Notes: generated by a model not told the origin, from the letters alone. A stretch of 64,000 nucleotides of DNA from an uncultured Clostridia bacterium (GCA_944386755.1 CALXCF010000003.1:1-64000), one strand, 5' to 3'. Shown: positions 36,752 to 46,729, numbered from the stretch's first letter. Program-made: numbers and translations.

Positions 36752-39043
36752 TTACATAATATCATATTCACAAACATTAACCGTTTTAATATCCACTTTT
36801 GAAAAATCATTATCTTTTTCATCAAAATGAACTATATGAAATTCTTTTTTACCTTTTCGTTCTAATTGTAATTTACTAATATCTACTAAAATCTTTGTAG
36901 ATAAGTCCTGTCCAACTGGCAATGTTTTATTCTGATTATCATAAAATATAATATTTGTATAACTAATTGCGTTAATCCCTTTTCTTAAATTTATTTTATA
37001 TAAATTTATCTTGTTACCAACTTTTTCTACTATATCATTGATCTCAAGTTCTTCATTTATATTAAATAAATTCATATTATTCTTTTCTAATTTTCCATCA
37101 CTAATTGCTTTATATATTGGTAAATCATCAACTACAACAACTTTTTGGATAGCATTTTTAATATTTTCAACAACTTTTTCTAATGTTAATTTATATCCCA
37201 ATTGTTTTGTATTTTTATTAATTTCCAAAATACTATACTTATCTTTTGCTATTTCTCTATGTTTTTTATTATTTATTTTTGATACCTTTGTTCTGTCTTG
37301 TGCCATTCCTCCAAAAATGTCGAATTCTTCATCTGCTGTTAACATTTTTTCTTCTTTTGCTTTCTTTTTTAGCTCTTTTAAGCTATTTTCAATATCTTTA
37401 GGCACAAATTCATTATTTTTTACTTTATTTAGTATATCTTCTACATTTGTCGATAAAAGAAATAAGCTATCTGTTTCATCTTTCGTTAGAACTCTTCTTT
37501 GAATTTTATCCATCATTTTTCCAAATTTTTCAAAGTCCTCTTCAAAATCAAACACTTTTGTAATTTTCTTTATATTGCTTACTTCTTCTACTTCACCCTC
37601 TGCAAGTGTTGCAACTTCATCTTTATTTGTATATTTCCAGAATTCGAAAATACTTTTTTTATGACTATCTATTTCTTCAATAAATTTTGTTGCATTTTCT
37701 ATTTTCTTTTTTCTATTTTTATTTTTCAATTTTAATGCATTTATATCCATTAATAAATTTTTTAAATCTGTTTCTATTTTTGCAAGTTGCTGATATAACT
37801 CAAGTAATTCTTCAATAGTATAATTATCTTTTTTAGATTTTGATTTAGCTTTTTTCTTTTTTGGTTTTTCCTGAGGTTCAATTTCTACTACTGCCTCTTT
37901 CTTATCTATCTTTTTGTTTTTATTCTTTTTGCTATATTTAAAATAGTATTTAAACTTTCCAAAAAATGTTTTTTTACATTCTAAAAAAGTTGAAATTTGT
38001 TTTTCTTTTGCAAGATATTCAATTTCTTGCATTGCTCCTTCTTCTTGCAATTTTTTTATTTTTTTCTGATTTTCATCAATTAGTTCATTTGCAACTTCTA
38101 TTTTTTCTAATCCTAGCTCATATTGTTCAAATATCCATTGTGGCAATTCTAAATACTCCATTTTTATATCTTCAAAATAGAATTCTATTTCACCATTTTT
38201 ATCAATATCTGTCCTAAAACTAAAGTAATCTGGTAATTCTGTTTGTAATATAAACATGGCTTTTAATAATTTATAAAATTGTGTTGCTTCTTCTTTGCTT
38301 TTTAATTTTTTATTATATGAACTTTTCACCTTTTCATATACTTCAGTTTCCCCAACAATTTGAATAGTTAATTCATCTTTTTTATCATATACTTCATATA
38401 TTAAAGGCCAATCTTTTGTAAATAACCATAAATAATTTTCTAAATCCTCAAATTCGTTTTTTCTTATATATTCACTTGTATATCCCACATTTCTAATAGG
38501 TACAAATATTTTTCCTGTTCTTCTTTTTTCTAATTGTTTTTTTAGCAAAAAGAAAAATGTAGAATAATCCGCTTCTTCTGTTGGAACTAGCATAAAATAT
38601 TTATCTGTATTCTCTGAATAATATATTTGCCATAAATAATTTCCTTCAAACTTTACTTTAAATGGTATTTTTTTATTTAATTTCGCTTGTTCTTCTTCTA
38701 CTTTTTCTATATCTTCTATTTTAACCTGCTTCAACATTTCTAAAAATTTAGTATGCTTTAATATATTTTCTTCCTTTTTCTGGTCTAAATATTCATATAA
38801 AGGACTCGCTTTGCTATATTTTTCTTCTAATTCATCTAATCTATTTGATGGTGTTAATAATATTTGAATATCTTTTATTGGAATATATCGATATTGCCTA
38901 TATTGTTTTTCGTCATAAAATTTAGGTATCCTAAAATCTAATGGTTCAAATTTTTTTAATGATGCAGGTATTTTATCTAAGTTTAACCCAATGTATTCTA
39001 ATTTTTCCCCTATGTTTTCTTGTACTTCTACTTTTTTAGGCAA
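36752..39043 (-). CDS. Large coiled-coil protein of unknown function
   Basis: 763 aa, TTG start after GGGAGAG. No recognised catalytic motif and no clear signal or membrane segment. Residues about 80-300 look like a folded alpha/beta domain (KIPFKVKFEGNYLWQIYYSE, LVPTEEADYSTFFFLLKKQ). About 315-480 is Lys/Glu-rich coiled coil with a very basic stretch (PKKKKAKSKSKK). The C-terminal part is again folded. I could not place it in a family. Same strand and close spacing as the deacetylase gene (24 nt), so probably co-transcribed with metG. Confidence 0.7.
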   Translation of the reverse strand: MPKKVEVQENIGEKLEYIGLNLDKIPASLKKFEPLDFRIPKFYDEKQYRQYRYIPIKDIQILLTPSNRLDELEEKYSKASPLYEYLDQKKEENILKHTKFLEMLKQVKIEDIEKVEEEQAKLNKKIPFKVKFEGNYLWQIYYSENTDKYFMLVPTEEADYSTFFFLLKKQLEKRRTGKIFVPIRNVGYTSEYIRKNEFEDLENYLWLFTKDWPLIYEVYDKKDELTIQIVGETEVYEKVKSSYNKKLKSKEEATQFYKLLKAMFILQTELPDYFSFRTDIDKNGEIEFYFEDIKMEYLELPQWIFEQYELGLEKIEVANELIDENQKKIKKLQEEGAMQEIEYLAKEKQISTFLECKKTFFGKFKYYFKYSKKNKNKKIDKKEAVVEIEPQEKPKKKKAKSKSKKDNYTIEELLELYQQLAKIETDLKNLLMDINALKLKNKNRKKKIENATKFIEEIDSHKKSIFEFWKYTNKDEVATLAEGEVEEVSNIKKITKVFDFEEDFEKFGKMMDKIQRRVLTKDETDSLFLLSTNVEDILNKVKNNEFVPKDIENSLKELKKKAKEEKMLTADEEFDIFGGMAQDRTKVSKINNKKHREIAKDKYSILEINKNTKQLGYKLTLEKVVENIKNAIQKVVVVDDLPIYKAISDGKLEKNNMNLFNINEELEINDIVEKVGNKINLYKINLRKGINAISYTNIIFYDNQNKTLPVGQDLSTKILVDISKLQLERKGKKEFHIVHFDEKDNDFSKVDIKTVNVCEYDIM

Positions 39044-39066
39044 TTTCTATTCTCTCCCTTCATTTG

Positions 39067-39972
39067 TTATTTTATAATCTCATAAAAATTTTTAAATTCA
39101 TATCCTTGTTCTCTTAAAAATGAAATAATTTGAGGCAATGCCTCTGCTGTTACCTTTTTGGCCGGTGCATCATGCATTAAAATAACAATACTATTCTTAT
39201 TTTGTACAGTTTCTTGTAATCTTAATAATTCAAAATCAATTGTTAGATTGTTTGTTTCAGCATCCCCATTTAAAGCATTCCAATCGACATGTACAATATT
39301 GTTTTGTTCTAACAATTCATTTGCTTGACATTTTATATCTGCATATTTTCCACCTACAAGTCCCCCTGGAAATCTAAACAAATGTGAATTGTATTCTGGT
39401 ACACCAATTGCATTTTTAACTGCTTCATTACATTTATTATACTCATCTAAAACTGCTTGTGGACTTGCATAGATATTTTCATAAACATGTGAATATCCAT
39501 GATTTGCAATATAATGTCCTTCATCATATATTCTTTTTACTACGTCTGGCTTTGCTTCTACACGTGATCCTAAAACAAAAAATGTTGCTTTTACATTTTC
39601 TTGTTTTAATACATCCAAAATAGTATTGGTTATACTTGAAGGTCCATCATCAAAAGTCAAAAAAGCTCTTTTAGTATCAGAATGATATATATTTTTTATA
39701 TTTTCTTTTCCCTGTTCTGTTAGTTGTGGAATTTTAGCTTGTTTTTCTGCCTCTTGTCTTTCGATTTCTTGTTGTTTAAGTATTGCTAATTGTTCTTCAT
39801 ATTGCTTATATATTTTATTATTTCTAATTATATCTATTGAATAACCAGCAATAAATATCAGTAGTGCTAAAATCAACACAATTAACACTACTAATTGAAT
39901 TCTTAATTTTTTAGTAAATTTATCTTTTGTATGTATTAAATATATATTTAGTTCTTTTCCTTCTCCTACCAT
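39067..39972 (-). CDS. Membrane-anchored polysaccharide deacetylase (NodB domain)
   Basis: 301 aa. One N-terminal membrane helix (QLVVLIVLILALLIFIAGYS), a short coiled linker, then a NodB domain from about residue 105: AFLTFDDGPSS (catalytic Asp and metal Asp), ANHGYSHVYE (metal His motif HxxxH), RFPGG and VDWNALNGD, ILMHD. CE4 enzymes remove acetyl groups from peptidoglycan or other wall glycans. Likely acts outside the membrane on the wall. Confidence 0.92.
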   Translation of the reverse strand: MVGEGKELNIYLIHTKDKFTKKLRIQLVVLIVLILALLIFIAGYSIDIIRNNKIYKQYEEQLAILKQQEIERQEAEKQAKIPQLTEQGKENIKNIYHSDTKRAFLTFDDGPSSITNTILDVLKQENVKATFFVLGSRVEAKPDVVKRIYDEGHYIANHGYSHVYENIYASPQAVLDEYNKCNEAVKNAIGVPEYNSHLFRFPGGLVGGKYADIKCQANELLEQNNIVHVDWNALNGDAETNNLTIDFELLRLQETVQNKNSIVILMHDAPAKKVTAEALPQIISFLREQGYEFKNFYEIIK

Positions 39973-39980
39973 TACATTTT

Positions 39981-40166
39981 CTACATCCCTTTTCCTTGAA
40001 TATAAAACGCATAAGCTATAACTGCAATAAAGAATATTACTACAACTATTAATACTCTAAAAACTATATCTCCTAAAGTTGGTTCTTCCTTATGTTTTCC
40101 TTTTGTTACTTTCTTTTCTTTTTCATTTTGGCTTTGTAATTTTTTGTCGTCTTTTGTTTCTTTCAT
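39981..40166 (-). CDS. Small single-pass membrane protein
   Basis: 61 aa: a charged, Lys-rich half, then one membrane helix (VLIVVVIFFIAVIAYAFYIQ) and a short end. Good GGGAG site. Lies between metG and the deacetylase gene, 8 nt from the latter. Function unknown. Confidence 0.6.
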   Translation of the reverse strand: MKETKDDKKLQSQNEKEKKVTKGKHKEEPTLGDIVFRVLIVVVIFFIAVIAYAFYIQGKGM

Positions 40167-40212
40167 ACTAATTCTCTCCCTTCATTTTTTAATAGATTTA
40201 TTGCTTTTATTA

Positions 40213-41793
40213 TTAACTATTTTTCATCGCACTTTGTAAGTATTCTATTTCTTCTTCCGGTTTTAATCTCATAAAAATTGGTTCACCTTTTTCAATTACT
40301 TTAACATTTTCTATTTTGTTGTATCTTCCTTTTAAGCTATCCCAGTTTTTAAGATTTTCATCTTTTACACCTATTTGTCTTAGTATATTATCTGCGGTAT
40401 CATTCATAAATGGTTTAATTAATATTGCTATTCTTCTTAAATTTTCAATCAAATGATACATTGATGACTTTAATTCTTCTTGTTTTTCTTCTTTTGCCAA
40501 ACTCCAAGGCATTGTTTCATCAATATATTTATTTGTTCTAGAAATCAAATTCCAAATATCTTGAATACTATTTGCTATTTCGTATTCATTCCATTTCTCA
40601 TCAAATTTATTGATTTGTTCAATAGTATATTTTTCAAATTCTTCGTCAACTTCATTTGGTGTTCCATTATATTCTGGAACTTGTCCATCAAAATATTTAT
40701 TTACCATTGATACAGTTCTATTTAATAAATTACTTAAATCATTACATAAGTCAAAATTATATCTTTCAACAAAACTTTCTGGTGAGAATATTCCATCTTG
40801 TGATACAGGCAATTCTCTTAACAAGAAATACCTAGTAGCATCTAAACCATATCTATCAATTAGTGTTTCAGGATATATTACATTTCCCTTTGATTTTGAC
40901 ATCTTGCCATCTTTCATCATAAACCAGTTGTGAACTAAAATTGTTTTTGGTAATGGCAAATCTAATGCCATTAGGAATATTGGCCAATAAATCAAATGAA
41001 ATCTTGCAATGTCCTTTCCAACTATTTGTAAATCTGCTGGCCAGTATTTTTTGAATAATGTATCATCTTCTGATAAATATCCTAATGCTGTTAAATAATT
41101 GGTTAAAGCATCTACCCAGACATATATTACATGTTTTGGATCTTTTAAGACTTTTATTCCCCAGTCAAAGGAATTTCTCGTTACACATAAATCTTCTAGT
41201 CCTGGTTTTATGAAGTTATTTATCATTTCTGTTTTTCTGTAAGCTGGTTTTATAAAGTCTGGATGTTCATCATAATATTTCAATAATTTATCAACATATT
41301 TTGTCATGTTGAAGAAATATGCTTCTTCTTTCATTAGCTTAACTTCTCTGCCACAATCTGGACATTTTCCATCAACTAATTGTGTTTCAGTAAAATATGT
41401 TTCACATGGTATACAATACCATCCTTCATATTCACCTTTATATATATCGCCTTGCTCCATAAATCTATCAAATATTTTTTGAACTATTTTTGTGTGTCTT
41501 TCTTCAGTTGTCTGAATGAAATCATCATATTGTATGTCCATTTTTGCCCATAATTCTTTTGCCATTTTTGCCATTTCATCAACATACTCTTTTGGTGTTT
41601 TTCCAGCATCTTCTGCTTTTTGTTGTATTTTTTGTCCATGCTCATCTGTTCCTGTTAGCATATATGTGTCTTCACCTTTTAGTTTATGGTATCTCTTCAT
41701 GCTATCTGCTAACACTGTTGTATATGCTGTTCCTATGTGGAATCTTCCACTTGGATAATATATTGGTGTTGTTACATAAAATTTATCACTCAT
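40213..41793 (-). CDS. metG: Methionyl-tRNA synthetase
   Basis: 526 aa. Class I synthetase: TTPIYYPSGRFHIGTAYTTV (HIGH as HIGT), zinc knuckle CIPCETYF...CPDCGREV, and KMSKSKGN (KMSKS). Start MSDKFYVTT at 41793 after GGAGG. The longer frame to 41922 only translates the GGGACG repeat and was rejected. No C-terminal tRNA-binding (Arc1p-like) domain, so a short form. Confidence 0.95.
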   Translation of the reverse strand: MSDKFYVTTPIYYPSGRFHIGTAYTTVLADSMKRYHKLKGEDTYMLTGTDEHGQKIQQKAEDAGKTPKEYVDEMAKMAKELWAKMDIQYDDFIQTTEERHTKIVQKIFDRFMEQGDIYKGEYEGWYCIPCETYFTETQLVDGKCPDCGREVKLMKEEAYFFNMTKYVDKLLKYYDEHPDFIKPAYRKTEMINNFIKPGLEDLCVTRNSFDWGIKVLKDPKHVIYVWVDALTNYLTALGYLSEDDTLFKKYWPADLQIVGKDIARFHLIYWPIFLMALDLPLPKTILVHNWFMMKDGKMSKSKGNVIYPETLIDRYGLDATRYFLLRELPVSQDGIFSPESFVERYNFDLCNDLSNLLNRTVSMVNKYFDGQVPEYNGTPNEVDEEFEKYTIEQINKFDEKWNEYEIANSIQDIWNLISRTNKYIDETMPWSLAKEEKQEELKSSMYHLIENLRRIAILIKPFMNDTADNILRQIGVKDENLKNWDSLKGRYNKIENVKVIEKGEPIFMRLKPEEEIEYLQSAMKNS

Positions 41794-41806
41794 TTTTTCT
41801 CCTCCT

Positions 41807-41862
41807 TGTCTCATTTGGGACGTTTCTGTTTGAGACATTTTGTCCATTTTGGGACACTTCTT
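41807..41862. repeat. GGGACG hairpin repeat (family C) upstream of metG
   Basis: TGTCTCATTTGGGACGTTTC then TGTTTGAGACATTTTGTCC: arms TGTCTCA/TGAGACA around GGGACGTTTCT, followed by a half copy. Same build as at 3655. A related GGGACGG/CCGTCCC palindrome lies at 41988-42040, ending at the ATPase stop. Confidence 0.65.
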
Positions 41863-42031
41863 ATGATTTTTTATTCTCTTTTTTACTAAAACTATCTTAT
41901 CATAATTGAAGAAAAATAGCAATAAAATTTTATTGCTATTTCAAGATTTTCAATAAATTGCTTAGATTTGTTTGCTATTCTCTAAGGTCCGTCCCTAAAT
42001 CCCTGTTTTTAGGGATTTTTAGGACCGTCCC

Positions 42032-44758
42032 CTAATCCCCTTTTACAGTATTTATTTTAAATAACTTAAATAGTTCTACTATTATTAATGGCGCTATAAT
42101 TAATCCAATTAATTCAACAATATTTTCTGTTGGTAATACTGGTATACTAAATACATTTCTTAATGCTGGTACAAGTAATATTATTAACATTAAAGCTGCA
42201 GAACCAAGTGTTGCCCATATTAGCTTGCTATTGCCTTTTATTCCTGTTTTAAATATTGATAATTTATTATTTCTTATACTATATACATGCACTAGTTCTG
42301 AAAAAGCAAGTGTTACAAATGCCATTGTTTGTCCTACTTCAATTTTTGATTCATCTAATGTTAATCCATCTATTGGTGTAGTTGTTGTAGCTAATCCTAT
42401 CATAAATGCTGCAAGTGTTAGTAATCCTATCATTACTCCTTGATAGATTACTCTCCATGTCATTCCTTTTGTAAATACTCCTTTTCCTGGTTTATTTGGT
42501 TTTCTATTCATTATGTCTTTATTTGCTGGGTCAAATGCTAATGCTAATGCTGGTAAAGAGTCTGTTACTAGGTTTATCCATAATATGTGTATTGGTAATA
42601 AAATTTCTAAATGTGCTATATCTGTTATTCCAAACCAATTTGCAAATAATGGTGTACATAATGTTGCTAAAAATAATACTACAATTTCTCCAACGTTACT
42701 TGATAATAAAAATTGTATTACTTTTAAGATATTATCATAAATACGTCTACCTTCTTCTACTGCTGATACTATTGTTGCAAAGTTGTCATCTGTTAATATC
42801 ACATCTGCTGCTTCTTTTGCAACATCTGTTCCTACAATTCCCATTGCACATCCTATATCAGATGTTTTTAATGCTGGACTATCATTTACTCCATCACCTG
42901 TCATAGCAACTATTTCGCCATTTTTTTGCCATGCTTTTACTATTCTTACTTTATGCTCTGGTGAAACTCTAGCATATACTGAATAATGTCTTACATTTTT
43001 CTCTAAATCTTCATCTGACATTTTTTCTAATTCTGTACCTGTTATTGCTTCATCTTCATTTTCTAATATTCCTAATTTTTTAGCTATTGCTGTTGCTGTA
43101 ATTTTATGATCTCCTGTTATCATTACTGTTTTGATTCCTGCTGTTTTACATTTTTCTACTGCTTTTTTAGCTTCTTCTCTAGGGGGGTCAATCATTCCTA
43201 CCATTCCAATAAATATTAAGTCATTTTCTATTGATTCCATTTCTTCTTTTGATGGTTCATGGTCTATTTCTTTATATGCTCCGGCAAGTACTCTTAAAGC
43301 TTCTTTTGCCATTATTTCATTATTTTCTCTTATTGTTTTTGTATAATTTTCTAAGTCTTGTTTTATTTCTCCATTTAAAAGATAGCTATTACATCTATTT
43401 AATAATTCATCTACTCCACCTTTTGTAAATACAACATATTTTCCATTTACTTTATTTACTGTTGTCATTAATTTTCTATCTGAATCGAATGGTATTTCCT
43501 CTACACGTGGCATTTGGTCATATATACTTGGGTCAAAGTCTAATCTAAATGCCATATCTACTAAAGCTGTTTCTGTTGGATCTCCTGTTAGTGTTCCATC
43601 TTTTGAAATTTTTGTATCATTACAAAACATATTTACATATACTAATTTTTTAATATCTTCAGTGATATTGTTTTTATATTCCTCTAAATCTTTTGTTTCT
43701 GAATTTATAAAGATTTTTTCTACTGTCATTTTATTTTGTGTTAAAGTTCCTGTTTTATCTGAACAAATTACTGTTGCACTTCCTAAAGTTTCAACTGCTG
43801 GAAGTCTTTTTACAATTGCATTCCTTTTAACCATTTTTTGAACACCAATTGCAAGTACTATTGTAGATACTGCAACTAGACCTTCTGGTATTGCTGCAAC
43901 TGCAAGTGATACTGCTGTCATAAACATATGGATTGGTTCTTTTCCTTGTATTAAACCAACTATGAATATAAATACACAAATTACCAATGCTGCAATTCCT
44001 AATGTCTTTCCTAATTTATTTAATTTATCTTGAAGAGGTGTAGTTTGTTCATCTGCTTGATTTATCATTCCAGCTATTTTTCCAACTTCTGTTGTCATTC
44101 CTGTTTCAACTACTATTCCTTTTCCTCTACCATATGTTACTAAACTTGATGAAAATAACATATTTAGTCTATCTCCTAAACTTGTTTCTTCATCATCTAT
44201 TTTTTCTGTTGTTTTTTCAACTGGTACTGATTCTCCTGTTAATGATGCTTCTTGCGATTTTAAATTTACTGCTTCAATGATCCTTAAATCTGCTGGAATA
44301 TAGTCTCCTGTATCTAAGACTACTATATCTCCTGGTACTAATTCTTTTGCTGGAATTACTGTTACTTCTCCATTTCTAATTACTTTTGATGCATGGTCTG
44401 TTAGTTTTTGAAGTGCCTCTAATGATTTTTCGGCTTTTGCTTCTTGAGTTACTCCTATTATTGCATTTACTACAACAACTATTAATATTATTATTGTATC
44501 TGTTATTCCTTCTCCTTCTGCAACTCCAACTACTCCAGATACTATTGCTGCAATAATTAATACAATTATTGAGAAGTCTTTAAATTGGTCTAAAAATTTT
44601 TGAAATAAACTTTTTTTCTTTTTTGATTTCAATTCATTTAGTCCATATTTTTCTCTTCTTTTTGCAACCTCCTCAGTTGTTAGTCCTTTTTCTAGATTTG
44701 TCTCTAGTTCTTTTTCTACTTCTTTAACATCCTTTTGAAACCAATTGCTATTTTGCAA
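42032..44758 (-). CDS. P2-type cation-transporting ATPase, probably manganese exporter
   Basis: 908 aa, full length. N-terminal cation-ATPase domain, actuator with LTGESVPVEKT, M4 with AIPEGLVAVSTIVLAIG, phosphorylation site CSDKTGTLTQNKMT, hinge MTGDGVNDSPALKTSDIGCA, and M6 with HILWINLVTDSLPALALAFD, then C-terminal membrane helices. By homology it would be called a Ca2+ ATPase (PMR1/SERCA-like). Because a yybP-ykoY riboswitch precedes it, manganese is the more likely ion, as for the known riboswitch-controlled ATPase of lactococci. Confidence 0.92.
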   Translation of the reverse strand: MQNSNWFQKDVKEVEKELETNLEKGLTTEEVAKRREKYGLNELKSKKKKSLFQKFLDQFKDFSIIVLIIAAIVSGVVGVAEGEGITDTIIILIVVVVNAIIGVTQEAKAEKSLEALQKLTDHASKVIRNGEVTVIPAKELVPGDIVVLDTGDYIPADLRIIEAVNLKSQEASLTGESVPVEKTTEKIDDEETSLGDRLNMLFSSSLVTYGRGKGIVVETGMTTEVGKIAGMINQADEQTTPLQDKLNKLGKTLGIAALVICVFIFIVGLIQGKEPIHMFMTAVSLAVAAIPEGLVAVSTIVLAIGVQKMVKRNAIVKRLPAVETLGSATVICSDKTGTLTQNKMTVEKIFINSETKDLEEYKNNITEDIKKLVYVNMFCNDTKISKDGTLTGDPTETALVDMAFRLDFDPSIYDQMPRVEEIPFDSDRKLMTTVNKVNGKYVVFTKGGVDELLNRCNSYLLNGEIKQDLENYTKTIRENNEIMAKEALRVLAGAYKEIDHEPSKEEMESIENDLIFIGMVGMIDPPREEAKKAVEKCKTAGIKTVMITGDHKITATAIAKKLGILENEDEAITGTELEKMSDEDLEKNVRHYSVYARVSPEHKVRIVKAWQKNGEIVAMTGDGVNDSPALKTSDIGCAMGIVGTDVAKEAADVILTDDNFATIVSAVEEGRRIYDNILKVIQFLLSSNVGEIVVLFLATLCTPLFANWFGITDIAHLEILLPIHILWINLVTDSLPALALAFDPANKDIMNRKPNKPGKGVFTKGMTWRVIYQGVMIGLLTLAAFMIGLATTTTPIDGLTLDESKIEVGQTMAFVTLAFSELVHVYSIRNNKLSIFKTGIKGNSKLIWATLGSAALMLIILLVPALRNVFSIPVLPTENIVELIGLIIAPLIIVELFKLFKINTVKGD

Positions 44759-44814
44759 TTTTCATCAACTCCTTATTTATATATTGTATATTTTAAACAA
44801 TTTTGTAAATAATA

Positions 44815-44884
44815 TTATAAAAATATAAAAGAGACTTTTAAAAGGTTGTACAAATTTTGATTTGTGTCTCCTTTTAAAAGTCTC
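44815..44884 (-). terminator. Riboswitch-controlled terminator before the ATPase
   Basis: GAGACTTTTAAAAGG and CCTTTTAAAAGTCTC pair perfectly, followed on the minus strand by TTTTATATTTTTAT. One arm is shared with the 3' side of riboswitch stem P1, so ligand binding would block the terminator. Confidence 0.8.
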
Positions 44885-44970
44885 GCTTACTATTTATTTT
44901 AGCTTACTAACCAGATACTTTTTGAATATCGCGTCTGTTGATTAGTAATTTTAAGCTACTCCCTTTTAAT
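44872..44970 (-). promoter_or_regulatory. yybP-ykoY (manganese) riboswitch
   Basis: Minus strand: AAAAGGGAGTAGCTT at the 5' end, an internal stem (TTACTAATCA with TGGTTAGTAAG) and AAGCGAGACTTTTAA at the 3' end. The two outer segments form P1 and contain the conserved loop sequences of this Mn2+-sensing family (GGGAGUAGC and GC(A/G)AGAC). Placement before a P-type ATPase and a terminator fits an ON switch for metal export. Confidence 0.82.
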
Positions 44971-44988
44971 TCTATTTCATACTATATT

Positions 44989-44999
44989 TGGTGACCCCT
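44989..44999 (-). other. Possible distal attachment site of the island (tRNA-Glu 3' end copy)
   Basis: Minus strand AGGGGTCACCA equals the last 11 nt of tRNA-Glu (53441-53451), in the same orientation. GGTT also recurs at the same distance upstream (T-loop position), with the ten bases between diverged. This is what is expected when an element integrates into a tRNA 3' end. An 11-bp match alone could be chance. Confidence 0.45.
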
Positions 45000-45174
45000 G
45001 CCATATCATAACCTCTACAACACCTGAAATCACTATGTTTTCATTTCTTATTGAGAGTTAATATGTAAGGTTTTAATTTATACTTTATTAATTCCTTTTA
45101 ATCTTTCTTACTATTTTTTACAATTATAACATTCTATTTTAAAAATCAATAATGATATACTATTAATTTGCAAA

Positions 45175-45495
45175 TTAAGCTACTTTTATCCCCGTATTCA
45201 TAACTTCTTGAACAAAAGGATTTGAAGCACTTATATAATCCTCTGTTGATATTGGGTGTGGCTCTATTCGTGTATCTATCTTCCAAGTTAAACCTATTAG
45301 CTTTGCACCATCTTCAATAATATCATTAAAATCACTTGAAACAATTGCTATATCTATATCACTCTCTTCATTTTCTGTTCCTTTTGCATAAGAACCAAAC
45401 AATATAATTGCCTCTATCTTATAATATTGACTTATCTTTTCTATATATTTTTGTATAGATTCCATTATTGATTTTTCAATAAACTTTTTAGCCAT
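45175..45495 (-). CDS. MNT-type nucleotidyltransferase (antitoxin-like)
   Basis: 106 aa. Nucleotidyltransferase motif ILFGSYAKGTENEESDIDIA with the metal-binding DID. The gene overlaps the HEPN gene by 31 nt. In MNT/HEPN pairs the MNT protein AMPylates and silences the HEPN toxin. GAGGAGG ribosome site. First genes inside the island from the ATPase side. Confidence 0.88.
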   Translation of the reverse strand: MAKKFIEKSIMESIQKYIEKISQYYKIEAIILFGSYAKGTENEESDIDIAIVSSDFNDIIEDGAKLIGLTWKIDTRIEPHPISTEDYISASNPFVQEVMNTGIKVA

Positions 45496-45866
45496 ATTCT
45501 AACCTCCTCAATATTTTTTATTTGCATAGCAGTATATTCATCAGTACATTTTTTGTTGAAACTCTCTTTATAATCATCATATCTTGCACTTATATTAAAC
45601 TGTGTAATTATTTGTAATTTTTCAACTTGCTCATCTGTTAAATCTAAATTGCATTTTTCGGCAAGAGCTAATAAGTTATGAGATTTCATTGTATATGGAT
45701 TTTCTTTATTGTTTTTTGCATATAACCCTTTTAATAACTTCTCTACTACCAAATGACCAAAAAATAAACTGTAACTATTTTTTTTACCTTTATATAAATA
45801 TTTCATTACATTATAATCTTCTTCACTACTATTTATCCAATATTCCATTAAATTAATATTATCCAT
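45465..45866 (-). CDS. HEPN-domain protein (toxin-like partner of MNT)
   Basis: 133 aa, all-helical PF05168-type HEPN: ADxxxxYS-like NSYSLFFGHLVVEKLLKGLY, KSHNLLALAEKCNLDL, and a C-terminal AMQIKNIEEVRIWLKSLL. The typical RNase motif RxxxxxH is not obvious, so nuclease activity is uncertain. Upstream member of the HEPN-MNT pair; a defence or maintenance module is likely. Confidence 0.8.
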   Translation of the reverse strand: MDNINLMEYWINSSEEDYNVMKYLYKGKKNSYSLFFGHLVVEKLLKGLYAKNNKENPYTMKSHNLLALAEKCNLDLTDEQVEKLQIITQFNISARYDDYKESFNKKCTDEYTAMQIKNIEEVRIWLKSLLKNQ

Positions 45867-46249
45867 TTATACCACCTACCTCTATAAAAGTTATCATTAT
45901 TATAGCATTATTTATAATAATTTACTATAAAATTATAAAAATTTTCAGAGAAATTTTATAAAATATTAAATTTTCTTAACCTTAATCACTATCATCAATT
46001 AGGAGTGATTAAGGTTTTATATAAAATACATCTATTAATAATTATTAATATTTTCTAATATTTTTAATTATTTTATAAAAATTATTAATATTTCTAAATA
46101 TTTTTTGCTAATTTTTACATTAATTAGTTTACAAAAATAGTCATAGGGCTTTGCCCTATCAAACAGAACACTTTCGCATGAAAGTGTTCTAATATGTTAT
46201 AACACTTAAACATTTTCAAAAAAAATAAATTATTAGGAGGTATTTAATC
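45867..46249. other. Gene-free region with hairpins; possible oriT remnant
   Basis: Three dyads: AACCTTAATCACT/AGTGATTAAGGTT (45978-46016); ATAGGGC/GCCCTAT then AGAACACTTTC/GAAAGTGTTCT (46143-46190); and AAGTGTT/AACACTT around CTAATATGTTAT (46182-46207). The last two sit directly before the MobV remnant, where mobV genes carry their transfer origin. GTTATAAC resembles nick-site sequences of this type. oriT identity is inference. Confidence 0.4.
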
Positions 46250-46729
46250 ATGAGTTATGCAATTATAATAAATACTAACTATAAAATGAAAAACTTACCT
46301 GGTATATATAGACATAATGAAAGAAAAAATACTAATTATTCTAATAAAGATATTAACAAAAGTAAGTCAAAAGAAAACTATTCGATAAAATCTCCTTCTA
46401 CTACTTATACTAAACTATTTCAATTAATTAAAGAAAAATACAATTTAAAAGGACAAATTAAATCTGTAAGTAATGTCGCTTGTGAATATATAATTACATC
46501 TGATAAGGATTTTTTTGATAATATTGGCATAGAAGAAACAAAAAGATTTTTTAAGTCTGCATATTCTTTTGTCTGTAATTAGAAGCAAGAAAACTTATCT
46601 TTAAGAAAAAGAATAACAAAACTTAAAAATTATATAAAAAATATATTTCACATTTTGCAAACCTGTTTTAATATTCCTAAAAAAACTTTTCTAAATCTTT
46701 TATCTAATCATGAAAAATATATTAAATAA
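46250..46729 (+). pseudogene. Degraded MobV (Pre/Mob) relaxase
   Basis: The first 110 codons encode the MobV N terminus: MSYAIIINTNYKMKNLPGIY with RHNERKNTNYSN (signature HNxR) and SNVACEYIITSDKDF, ending at TAG 46580. The same frame continues after the stop with QENLSLRKRITKLKNYIKN, a coiled-coil end typical of these relaxases, to TAA at 46729. The catalytic centre between (including the HxDE motif) is missing, so this is an internally deleted gene. It marks the island as a former mobilizable element. Confidence 0.85.

Noticed and set aside
41793-41922. A 43-residue N-terminal extension of methionyl-tRNA synthetase
   Set aside because: It translates the GGGACG hairpin repeat, has no ribosome site, and the normal MetRS start follows GGAGG at 41793.
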